Source of the DNA: Acidimicrobiales bacterium
GTDB taxonomy: Bacteria > Actinomycetota > Acidimicrobiia > Acidimicrobiales > Palsa-688
Length of the DNA stretch: 7,945 nucleotides
Direction: 5' to 3'
Assembly (NCBI GenBank): GCA_030039575.1
Contig: JASHVH010000455.1
Span: 1-7,945, forward strand
The stretch's first letter is position 1. Each line of letters starts with the position of its first letter. The notes under the pieces are model-generated. The model saw nothing but the letters and a program-made list of their open reading frames with translations. It was not told the DNA's origin and made no database searches. Both the position numbers and the translations under genes were made by a program. Positions 1 to 5,932 of the stretch are shown here, in pieces.

Positions 1-789
1 TCTACGGCCGCTTTTGGCCACACCGCCCGGATGTCCCTGGTCGTCCTCCTGCCCGCCATAATCCTGGCCATGTTCGTCGGCAGCGAGCTCGGCGTCATCG
101 AGGCGACGTACCAACCGATGAAGATCGCCGCCGCCGAGGCGCAGTGGAACAGTTGCCAGCCGTGCTCGTTTTCGATGTTCCAGGTGGGCGGTGGTAACGG
201 GGACCACACGCCGACGCAGATCATCGAGATCCCCCACCTCTTGTCGCTTCTCGCCACCAACTCCTGGAACGGTGCGGTCGAGGGCCTCAACCAGGTAAAC
301 GCCCAGTACCAAAAGAAGTACGGTCCCGGCGACTACGTGCCGAACGTCTTCATCCAGTACTGGTCCATGCGGGTCATGGCTTATATAGCCGCGCTGGTAC
401 TGCTGCTTTCGGTCTGGGGAGGGTGGGCGGTATGGCGGCGCCGGCTGGAGCACTCTCGATGGTTCCTGTTCGCCGCCACCTGGGCGGTTATCTTGCCGTT
501 CTTCATGAACACGGCCGGTTGGCTGCTGACGGAGAACGGCCGTCAGCCCTGGATCGTCCAGGGCCTCATGCTGACGAAGGACGGGGTGTCCACCCTGAGC
601 TCGACCTGGGTCATTATCACGCTGGTGATATTTGTCCTTACGTACGGGATCTTCGGAGTAGTCGACGGCGTGCTGATGGTCCGTTACAGCCGAAGAGAGC
701 TCTCGGAGGAAGAAGAAGGCCAGCCCGCGCACGCCGGCCCGGGCGGGGCCGTGACGGCGCCGGACGAGACCCCGGTCTTAACCTACTAG
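1..789 (+). CDS. cydA: Cytochrome bd quinol oxidase subunit I, C-terminal part
   Basis: This is the 3' part of cydA, the heme-bearing subunit of cytochrome bd oxidase, an inner-membrane enzyme that oxidises quinol and reduces O2 to water. The frame is open from base 1, so the gene starts upstream; about 262 residues are visible. After the first ten codons the chain reads MSLVV, and residue numbers here count from that Met. Family hallmarks are ATYQPMKIAA (residues 25-34), NSWNG..EGLNQ, QYWSMRVM (109-116) and GRQPW (170-174). Met116 fits the axial ligand of heme b558 (E. coli Met393) and Glu168 fits the b595 ligand (Glu445). Their spacing of 52 residues equals that in E. coli. The b558 His ligand and the Q-loop lie outside the window. 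A CxxC pair (Cys42, Cys45) sits in the loop before the Met ligand. The tail is acidic, then Gly/Pro-rich. It forms an operon with cydB. Confidence 0.96.
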   Translation, partial: STAAFGHTARMSLVVLLPAIILAMFVGSELGVIEATYQPMKIAAAEAQWNSCQPCSFSMFQVGGGNGDHTPTQIIEIPHLLSLLATNSWNGAVEGLNQVNAQYQKKYGPGDYVPNVFIQYWSMRVMAYIAALVLLLSVWGGWAVWRRRLEHSRWFLFAATWAVILPFFMNTAGWLLTENGRQPWIVQGLMLTKDGVSTLSSTWVIITLVIFVLTYGIFGVVDGVLMVRYSRRELSEEEEGQPAHAGPGGAVTAPDETPVLTY

Positions 790-794
790 GAGGA
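788..794 (+). promoter_or_regulatory. Ribosome binding site of cydB overlapping the cydA stop
   Basis: AGGAGGA begins on the second base of the cydA TAG stop codon and ends 4 bases before the cydB ATG at 799. It is a near-perfect Shine-Dalgarno sequence and fixes the cydB start. Its overlap with the cydA stop suggests coupled translation, which would help keep the two subunits in equal amounts. Confidence 0.85.
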
Positions 795-798
795 CGAT

Positions 799-1902
799 AT
801 GGGACTACAAGTCTTTTGGTTTATAGTCATAGCGTTCTTCTGGACGGGCTTTTTCATCCTCGAAGGTTTCGATCTTGGCGTCGGCGCCCTGCACATGGTC
901 GTGGGCAAGACCGACATCGAGCGCCGGGTGGCCATAAATAGCATCGGCCCCTTCTGGGACGGGAACGAAGTCTGGTTGATCGTGGCCGGCGCCGGCACGT
1001 TCGCGGCCTTCCCGCTGTGGTACGCCAGCATGTTCTCTGCTCTCTACTTGGCGGTCATGCTGGTGATCCTGGCCCTTATCATCAGGGGCGTCTCCTTCGA
1101 GTACCGGGGCAAGTTGACCAGCCCGCGCTGGCGGGCGACCTGGGACTGGATGATGACGATCGGGAGCCTCCTCCTGCCGCTGCTCCTCGGCATTGCGCTC
1201 GGTGACCTGCTGGAGGGGTTGCCTATCAACAGCCAAGGCAATTACACAGGGAGCTTTTGGGACCTCTTCACTGGCTACGGCGTTTGGTTCGGGGTCACGT
1301 TGTTGGCGCTGTCGCTGGCTCACGGTGCTGCCTACCTCAACTTGAAAACCACCGGGGTGGTGCAAGAGCGCGCCCACCGCCTGGCGGGGCCATTATCGTG
1401 GGTGGCCGCCCTGTTCGTCCTCGGCTTTGTCATCTGGACCCACCTCCAGTCCAATCGCGGTGTCTTCCCCAACCCGATCCAGATAATCGCCTTCCTTTTG
1501 GTGGTGGGCGCAGCATGGGCCGTCCGAGACGACTACCACGGCTGGGCGTTCGCCGCTACTACTGCGGCGATCGGCGCCACCGTGATCGCCCTCTTCGTGA
1601 CGCTGTACCCCGATGTCATGGTGTCGAGCACCAATTCCGCCTACAACCTGACGGTGTCCAATGCCTCGTCAGAACATTATTCCTTGGTCGTGATGACGGT
1701 CGCGGCGCTCATCTTTACCCCACTGGTCCTCGCCTATCAGTCGTGGAGCTACTACGTTTTCAGGGCCAGAGTAAAGGGGCCGGCGGCCGACGCGCCTCCA
1801 TCGGCCCCGTCCACGCCGGTCTCAACTGGCGCAGGGTCATCCGGCGCAGGTCCGTCCGGTTCGCTCGGCGTGGCCCTCGAGGGAGATGGCGGCCAAACCT
1901 GA
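799..1902 (+). CDS. cydB: Cytochrome bd quinol oxidase subunit II
   Basis: This is the second core subunit of cytochrome bd oxidase, a polytopic membrane protein that pairs with CydA. The protein is 367 residues, close to the usual family length. The N-terminus holds the diagnostic stretch: a first helix ending in LEGFDLGVG (residues 21-29), then ERRVAINSIGPFWDGNEVWL (41-60). Asp25 and Asp54 match conserved acidic residues; the latter (E. coli Asp58) is linked to proton uptake. FEYRGK (100-105) and WDW (115-117) are also typical. Several further hydrophobic helices run to about residue 320. The last 45 or so residues are a Pro/Ser/Gly/Ala-rich, probably disordered cytoplasmic tail not typical of the family. 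No CydX-like small subunit or cydCD follows; the next gene runs towards it on the other strand. The ATG at 799 has a strong ribosome binding site. Confidence 0.97.
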   Translation: MGLQVFWFIVIAFFWTGFFILEGFDLGVGALHMVVGKTDIERRVAINSIGPFWDGNEVWLIVAGAGTFAAFPLWYASMFSALYLAVMLVILALIIRGVSFEYRGKLTSPRWRATWDWMMTIGSLLLPLLLGIALGDLLEGLPINSQGNYTGSFWDLFTGYGVWFGVTLLALSLAHGAAYLNLKTTGVVQERAHRLAGPLSWVAALFVLGFVIWTHLQSNRGVFPNPIQIIAFLLVVGAAWAVRDDYHGWAFAATTAAIGATVIALFVTLYPDVMVSSTNSAYNLTVSNASSEHYSLVVMTVAALIFTPLVLAYQSWSYYVFRARVKGPAADAPPSAPSTPVSTGAGSSGAGPSGSLGVALEGDGGQT

Positions 1903-1916
1903 TTTTCTTCGGGAGT

Positions 1917-3149
1917 TCAGGTAGTGGTGGCCGGGGAGACCGACAACGCGCTCGAGGGCCTCTGTTGCCGAGCCACCAAGAGCGCGAGCAGGCCCATGAC
2001 GGCGACGGCGGCGGCGGCAACCCTGAACAGCGCGGGGAGCGATACCACTCGTTGGAGGGCGCCGGCCCCGAACGCGGCCAGGCCATAACCGACTTGGTAA
2101 GCCGCGATGAGCCATCCTGTCGCCAGTTCGACGATGCTCGGGAAGGTCGATTCACCGTAACCGATCGTCATAGGGAAGAAACCGGAACAAGCGAGGCCGC
2201 CAAAGGCGAACACTCCTATACCCGCCGCCGCCGTGTGGGCCAGCGGCGCGAGCACGAGCGCGACCGCTATTGCCCACGGCAGCACGACGTAGATGTACGT
2301 GGAACGCACCCGGTCCGAGACCACGGCAATGGCGAAGCGGCCGATGGTCACGGCCGCCCAGAACACGGCTAAGGCGTTTTGGGCCGACGTCGCCACTACG
2401 CCCTTGTCGACCAACAATGTGGTCCCCCAGTTGCCGAACATCGTCTCACCGATGCCATAGATGACGAGCGCTCCCGCGAACACCCAGAACAGGGTCGGGA
2501 TGCGGGCGGGAGCCGCTCGTGCTCCCGCCGGCCGTTCGCTACCGAGGCCAGGGAGGCCCATGGGCTGGGCCAGGGCCAGGACAATGAGCACTACGAGGCC
2601 GGCGGCGGCCAATAGAGGGAGGTACCACCATTGCCCCAACTTGGTGAAGAGCGAGATGAGGAACGGGGAAAGCGCGGTGCCGAGCCCGAGCAGTACGTTG
2701 AGCGCGGTCAGGGCGACATCTCTGCGCTCGGGCATAAACGCGCCCGCGTACGTACTTATCGACCCGAGCGTGAGCCCAAAACCGAGGCCCAAGGTGGCCG
2801 TCGCCACCAGCAGCATCGGGTAGGCGATGGCGTCGGTCTTCAATGGCACGCTGCCGGCCAGAAGGCCCATGGACACGGTGTTGGAGACAAGCCCGGCCAG
2901 CAGCACCCATTTCAACGGGAGCCGCCGGGCCAGGTTGGGAAGGGCCAGGGACCCGCCAATGGCCAGCGCCACCTGGGGGACAAAAAGGAGGCCGTACTGA
3001 GTCCTTGACAGGTCATAGCCGGTCTTGGAGGTGAGGATGGTGGCTGCGGCCGGGAAGGCCACCAGGCTGAGGCCCTGGAAGAGGCCAATGACATAGACTG
3101 TCAAGACTTCGGGCCGCCCCGGCCGTTGCGGGGCCCGTGGCGACGTCAA
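1917..3149 (-). CDS. Major facilitator superfamily transporter
   Basis: This is a 410-residue secondary transporter of the inner membrane, the usual length for a 12-helix MFS protein. A short hydrophilic N-terminus (residues 1-15) leads to regular hydrophobic helices, with a central cytoplasmic loop around residues 200-220 (SERPAGARAAPARIP) between the two six-helix halves. The loop between helices 2 and 3 (LPNLARRLPLKWVL) is a degenerate MFS motif A, and GRFAIAVVSDRVRS is its counterpart in the second half. The substrate cannot be told; the overall look recalls permeases of the fucose/TsgA type, but weakly. The start is uncertain: the only in-frame initiator is TTG at 3149, without a good ribosome binding site of its own. 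A strong site lies further upstream before an out-of-frame ATG at 3178 (separate entry). Its stop lies 14 bases from the cydB stop, so the two genes converge with no obvious terminator. Confidence 0.9.
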   Translation of the reverse strand: MTSPRAPQRPGRPEVLTVYVIGLFQGLSLVAFPAAATILTSKTGYDLSRTQYGLLFVPQVALAIGGSLALPNLARRLPLKWVLLAGLVSNTVSMGLLAGSVPLKTDAIAYPMLLVATATLGLGFGLTLGSISTYAGAFMPERRDVALTALNVLLGLGTALSPFLISLFTKLGQWWYLPLLAAAGLVVLIVLALAQPMGLPGLGSERPAGARAAPARIPTLFWVFAGALVIYGIGETMFGNWGTTLLVDKGVVATSAQNALAVFWAAVTIGRFAIAVVSDRVRSTYIYVVLPWAIAVALVLAPLAHTAAAGIGVFAFGGLACSGFFPMTIGYGESTFPSIVELATGWLIAAYQVGYGLAAFGAGALQRVVSLPALFRVAAAAVAVMGLLALLVARQQRPSSALSVSPATTT

Positions 3150-3178
3150 CGGGCCCGGCCGGCGGTGTACGCAGGCAT
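3146..3178 (-). CDS. Possible 10-codon leader ORF coupled to the MFS gene
   Basis: An ATG at 3178 is preceded at 5 bases by GGAGGAG (3190 to 3184), the best ribosome binding site in this intergenic region. It opens a short frame encoding MPAYTAGRAR. Its TGA (3148-3146) overlaps the TTG start of the transporter (3149-3147) as TTGA. Two readings fit. One is a true leader peptide whose translation delivers ribosomes to the TTG by termination-reinitiation. The other is that the ATG is the transporter's ancestral start, put out of frame by a one- or two-base change in the GC-rich stretch 3149-3165, real or from sequencing. No other in-frame initiator exists for the transporter upstream of 3149. 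Confidence 0.35.
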   Translation of the reverse strand: MPAYTAGRAR

Positions 3179-3225
3179 CGTGGCTCCTCCTTACCCGAGG
3201 TCGCGAACGCCTACACGACTGGCAT

Positions 3226-3255
3226 TTCGCGCCCCGATGCTACCGGAGGCGCGAA
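3226..3255. repeat. Inverted repeat in a divergent intergenic region, possible operator or hairpin
   Basis: TTCGCGCC (3226-3233) and GGCGCGAA (3248-3255) are perfect 8-base inverted arms. Inside them CCG (3234-3236) pairs with CGG (3244-3246), leaving one bulged A and a 7-base loop, so the fold would be an 11-pair hairpin. It lies between the divergent transporter and aldo/keto reductase genes, about 48 bases before the ATG at 3178 and 110 before the reductase ATG. That position suits an operator shared by two divergent promoters. No convincing -35/-10 pair was found around it, so the function is open. Confidence 0.5.
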
Positions 3256-3365
3256 CCCCACCGCCAGAGCCAAGCCGGCGGTCGGTAAGTTGGTCGGCGG
3301 GCGCCGGCGAAAAGCAGGAAACCAGCTGGCCAAAGGGAAATACGACGACAGAAAGGGCGCTTGAT

Positions 3366-4364
3366 ATGGCAGACGGAACGGATATGCGGTTCACTCACCT
3401 GGGTCGCAGCGGCTTGAGGGTCAGCCGGCTGTGCTTGGGCACGATGAACTTCGCCTGGAAGACCAACGAACCGGACTCGTTCGCCATCATGGACCGCGCC
3501 CACGAGGTCGGGGTCAATTTTTTCGACACGGCCAACGTGTACGGCAACGCCAGGGGCGAGGGCCTTACGGAGAAGATCATCGGGCGCTGGTTCGCTCAGG
3601 GCGGTGGTCGCCGGGAGCGCACTGTCCTTGCCACCAAGGTCTACGGGAGCATGGGCGATTGGCCGAACGACGAGAAGCTCTCGGCCCTCAACATCCGCAG
3701 GGCCTGCGACGCTTCGCTGGTGCGGCTCCAGACGGACTACATCGACCTTTACCAGATGCACCACGTCGACCGGGAAACGCCTTGGGACGAAATCTGGGAG
3801 GCGATGGAAGTGCTCCGCTTTCAGGGCAAGATCCTGTACGCCGGCTCCTCCAACTTCGCCGGCTGGCATATTGCGAAGGCCCAAGAATCGGCGGCCCGGC
3901 GTCATTACCTCGGGCTTGTCTGCGAACAGTCCCTGTACAACCTGTTCGTACGGGACGTTGAGCGCGAGGTCCTTCCCGCCGCCCAGGATTACGGAGTGGG
4001 CATCATCGCCTGGTCCCCGCTCCAGGGCGGGCTTCTCGGCGGGATCCTCGGCAAAGAGGACGGCCCCGGGCGCCGGTTCGAAGGCCAACGAGCCCAAGAC
4101 ACCATCCGTGACAAGCGAGACCAGGTCGAGGCTTACGAGGCGCTGTGCAGGGAAATTGGGGAGGAACCGGCCAACGTCGCCTTGGCCTGGCTGCTGACCC
4201 GCCCGGAGGTGACGGCTCCCATCATTGGCCCGAGAGATTTGGCCCAGTTGGAAGGTTCTCTGCGGGCGGTCAGTCTCTCGAGCGAGCTCGACCCGGAGAC
4301 GCTCAGCCGCTTGGACAAGATCTTCCCGCCCTACAAGCCTGCGCCGGAGGACTACGCCTGGTGA
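3366..4364 (+). CDS. Aldo/keto reductase
   Basis: This is a soluble NAD(P)H-dependent oxidoreductase of the aldo/keto reductase superfamily, a single TIM barrel of 332 residues that interconverts carbonyls and alcohols. The catalytic tetrad is complete: Asp54 (NFFDTANVYG), Tyr59, Lys91 (LATKVYG) and His132 (YQMHHVD). Cofactor-binding parts follow: AGSSNFAGW, then EQSLYNLFVRDVE and IIAWSPLQGGLLGG, and near the C-terminus PIIGPRDLAQLEGSL. Length and the RETPWDEIWEAM segment fit the large YghZ/potassium-channel-beta-like branch more than the short AKR5 branch; the substrate is unknown. The ATG at 3366 is preceded by AAAGGG (3352-3357) at 8 bases. The frame is open further upstream, but that part shows no family similarity. 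A second ATG at 3384 (residue 7) is a possible shorter start. The gene stands alone, divergent from the transporter. Confidence 0.95.
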   Translation: MADGTDMRFTHLGRSGLRVSRLCLGTMNFAWKTNEPDSFAIMDRAHEVGVNFFDTANVYGNARGEGLTEKIIGRWFAQGGGRRERTVLATKVYGSMGDWPNDEKLSALNIRRACDASLVRLQTDYIDLYQMHHVDRETPWDEIWEAMEVLRFQGKILYAGSSNFAGWHIAKAQESAARRHYLGLVCEQSLYNLFVRDVEREVLPAAQDYGVGIIAWSPLQGGLLGGILGKEDGPGRRFEGQRAQDTIRDKRDQVEAYEALCREIGEEPANVALAWLLTRPEVTAPIIGPRDLAQLEGSLRAVSLSSELDPETLSRLDKIFPPYKPAPEDYAW

Positions 4365-4592
4365 AGTACAGACCGCGATACCGTCGCCGGTAACGCTGAG
4401 ACCGGTCGCTAGCCCGGGGACGGGGCCCGGACGGGCAAGCAAACAGAGCGTTCAGGGTAGAGCGTCGCCGCCCCGGCGTCGTCGTGGCAATGGAGCAAAT
4501 GCTCGGCACGCTGGTCGGCGTACCAGGCCGAGCGGGTCGTCATTTGGCTACATGGCTTCGTGGTCTTTGCGCCCGGGTTCCTTGGCTTCCCG

Positions 4593-5108
4593 CTAAGCGT
4601 CCAGTAGGAAAAGCGTCGCCGCATAGCAGCCAACGGCGGCGAAGGCGAGCACGGCCATTATCAGCGAGCTGACGTTGTTGTTGAAATCGAGGAAGCTGGC
4701 GCCGTTAAAGCCGGCCCCGATGACGAAGAGGCCCCCAAGAACGGACCACGCCGTGATCGTGCGTCGCCGGAGCCCCGCGGCCCGAACGGCGATGCTGATC
4801 ACCATCACGGCCAGGGCCAGCCCCAAAGCAGCATGGACGGCGAGGGCCACAGAGCCGTGAGCGATGGCCCACACAACGCTATGGAACGACCCGCTCAGAT
4901 AGTCCGAGGGGTGCGCCCCCGGGTGATGAACGGGCACGGTCACGTAAAGGTTCACGGCCATGCCGATGCCGGCCTGGACCAGGATGAGCAGTATGGCGCC
5001 AAAGACCATGCGTCGCACGATGGCCTGTGTGCCGGCTTGACCGTTCTTCGCCCGATTAGCCGTTCTCAACTGGCCGGCGGGCGGCGACAAGCCGTAGCCA
5101 GTGCCCAT
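4593..5108 (-). CDS. Four-helix membrane protein with conserved-looking histidines, function unknown
   Basis: I do not recognise a named function. The 171-residue protein has a basic, hydrophilic N-terminus (1-33) and four hydrophobic segments at about residues 34-54, 78-108, 118-138 and 147-169. The loop after helix 1 is His-rich (VPVHHPGAHPSDY, His61, 62 and 66), and helix 2 carries His76, His84 and His92. Helix 3 ends in GAGFNGASFLDFNNN. Histidines inside helices could bind heme or metal, as in b-type cytochromes, but this is only suggested by composition. The style resembles uncharacterised actinobacterial integral membrane proteins. The ATG at 5108 has GGGAG six bases upstream, lying near the end of the preceding gene, which ends 15 bases away on the same strand; the two are probably one operon. 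ATG at codon 34 is an alternative start that would leave just the membrane part. The 228 bases downstream, to the reductase stop, hold no convincing gene. Confidence 0.75.
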   Translation of the reverse strand: MGTGYGLSPPAGQLRTANRAKNGQAGTQAIVRRMVFGAILLILVQAGIGMAVNLYVTVPVHHPGAHPSDYLSGSFHSVVWAIAHGSVALAVHAALGLALAVMVISIAVRAAGLRRRTITAWSVLGGLFVIGAGFNGASFLDFNNNVSSLIMAVLAFAAVGCYAATLFLLDA

Positions 5109-5123
5109 CTCATGCTCCCGAGG

Positions 5124-5477
5124 TCAGTCTGGCTGGTCGAGGCCCACGACGTGCAACGAGAGCCAACGGTGTTCGGCGGAGCTGCTGAGGAACAGGTGAG
5201 CGCTGCCGTCCCGGTCGGTTGTGCAGCCGGTGGGCTTCAACGAGCCGTGCCGCATTGTGACCGCCAGCGCTCCGACTTCACCCGGGACCCTCACCTGTAC
5301 CAGCACCGTCGTCCCGTCGGCAAAGCGGAGCCGGCACGCTCGCGGCGCCGGGGCCGCTTCAATGACCCGCGGCGGGATGCCGCGTTGGACGAGCGGCTGC
5401 AGCCTCGCCGACAAGCGGCGGGCGAACTCGCGCCTGTCGACGTCGTCCGGGGTGAGGACGGCTTCGATGTCTGCCAT
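5124..5477 (-). CDS. Small soluble protein of unknown function, partner of the four-helix membrane protein
   Basis: This is an unrecognised protein of 117 residues without membrane segments or a signal peptide. The N-terminal half (residues 11-45) is charged and probably helical (DDVDRREFARRLSARLQ). The rest looks like beta strands: RLRFADGTTVLVQVRVPG, then GALAVTMRHGSLKPTGCTTDRDGSAHLFLSS and a C-terminus WLSLHVVGLDQPD. The PTGCTTDRDGSAHLFL segment with its single internal Cys85 and the final GLDQPD look like constrained motifs, though no family could be named. I chose the ATG at 5477, where ordinary protein composition begins. The frame stays open to an ATG at 5597, which would add 40 Pro/Gly/Arg-rich residues that look non-coding. 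The ribosome binding site before 5477 is weak (AGG, about 10 bases away), so the start is unsure. It is the first gene of a two-gene unit with the membrane protein. Confidence 0.65.
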   Translation of the reverse strand: MADIEAVLTPDDVDRREFARRLSARLQPLVQRGIPPRVIEAAPAPRACRLRFADGTTVLVQVRVPGEVGALAVTMRHGSLKPTGCTTDRDGSAHLFLSSSAEHRWLSLHVVGLDQPD

Positions 5478-5620
5478 CTGCGGTGTGCCTGTCCCCGCCG
5501 GCGCTCCGAACAACGCGCTGCCCGGCGACGTCCGGCGGTGGGTCAGCGGCCACAACCGTCCTATCCCGGGGCCAGGTCTCCCGGCGCTCGACCGCATTAC
5601 GTCTATTCTTCCGGCCCCGG

Positions 5621-5653
5621 GCGTCGAGCGTCCGAAATTTTGGACGGGGACGC
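5621..5653. promoter_or_regulatory. Nested palindrome, candidate operator upstream of the unknown gene pair
   Basis: CGTCCGAAATTTTGGACG (5629-5646) is an 18-base palindrome in which only the pair 5634/5641 fails to match (G opposite T). It is flanked by a second pair of arms, GCGTC (5621-5625) and GACGC (5649-5653), centred within half a base of the first. An AT core inside GC-rich arms is typical of binding sites for dimeric repressors of the TetR, LacI or MarR kind. It lies 32 bases before the upstream ATG at 5597 and about 144 before the preferred ATG at 5477 of the minus-strand gene, and about 275 before the permease start. The regulator is not in the window, unless it is the ArsR protein, whose own candidate site looks different. 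Confidence 0.5.
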
Positions 5654-5712
5654 CATCCCAAGGGCTACCAGGTCAACGCTAAGAGCGGGCGGCTAAACAC
5701 CGGGGGTAAGCA

Positions 5713-5727
5713 GGCCGGTCACCGGCC
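5713..5727. repeat. Short perfect inverted repeat
   Basis: GGCCGGT (5713-5719) and ACCGGCC (5721-5727) are perfect 7-base arms around a single C. It is too tight for a hairpin loop and could be a protein-binding site, but in sequence this GC-rich a chance occurrence is quite possible. There is no T-run next to it, so it is not a terminator. Confidence 0.25.
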
Positions 5728-5872
5728 GCCCTCCCGCCGGCAGCGGCGGCCAGACTGCCATCGAGTTCGCCCGGGGCCCGGCAAGGGCTCTACGCCGGTG
5801 CCCGTCCACGCCGGGGGAAGCGGTCGCCACGGTTCGATGAGTGCCCCGGCAGCGAGACAGTAGCGTCATCCC

Positions 5873-5932
5873 ATGCCGGTCGCCGTCCGAGTGAACGATA
5901 CAAAGGCAGCACAGGCGGTACTGACCCCGTGA
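5873..5932 (+). CDS. Possible 19-codon ORF overlapping the permease start
   Basis: An ATG at 5873 opens a frame reading MPVAVRVNDTKAAQAVLTP, closed by TGA at 5930-5932. That stop overlaps the permease GTG (5929-5931) as GTGA. Such an overlap is what one normally sees between the MalF and MalG genes of a sugar ABC operon, but here the upstream frame reaches back only to a TAG at 5861. It may be a coupled leader, the last trace of a deleted upstream permease, or chance. There is no strong ribosome binding site before 5873. Confidence 0.2.
   Translation: MPVAVRVNDTKAAQAVLTP

Larger units (their letters stand above)
5598..5928. other. Gene-poor interval between divergent units
   Basis: These 331 bases lie between the minus-strand unknown pair and the ABC permease. 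Several frames are open here, but their products are Arg/Pro/Gly-rich with no family features, as expected from random GC-rich sequence. What can be supported is an 18-bp palindrome near 5629-5646, a 15-base inverted repeat at 5713-5727 and a 19-codon ORF ending on the permease start. No tRNA, no convincing -35/-10 pair and no remnant of a MalF permease or sugar-binding protein were recognised. Confidence 0.6.

Noticed and set aside
1257..2372. A long plus-strand open frame (371 codons) across cydB and the transporter
   Set aside because: It lies in another frame of cydB and antisense to the transporter; the product is Arg/Gly/Pro-rich without family features, a normal effect of high G+C.
3126..3365. 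An N-terminal extension of the aldo/keto reductase
   Set aside because: The frame is open, but the 80 extra residues are Arg/Pro-rich, overlap the start of the divergent transporter, and the family start is matched at 3366 with a ribosome site.
4409..4433. GC-rich inverted segments after the aldo/keto reductase gene as a terminator
   Set aside because: The stems are short and imperfect and no T-run follows on either strand.
3240..4442. A 400-codon minus-strand open frame opposite the aldo/keto reductase
   Set aside because: It is the antisense shadow of a well-supported enzyme gene and shows no domain of its own.
4450..4611. A plus-strand stop-to-stop frame with a Trp-rich hydrophobic stretch (WSAYQAERVVIWLHGFVVF)
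   Set aside because: It has no start codon near its beginning, runs into the end of the opposite membrane protein gene and matches no known family; it may be a decayed fragment, but this cannot be supported.
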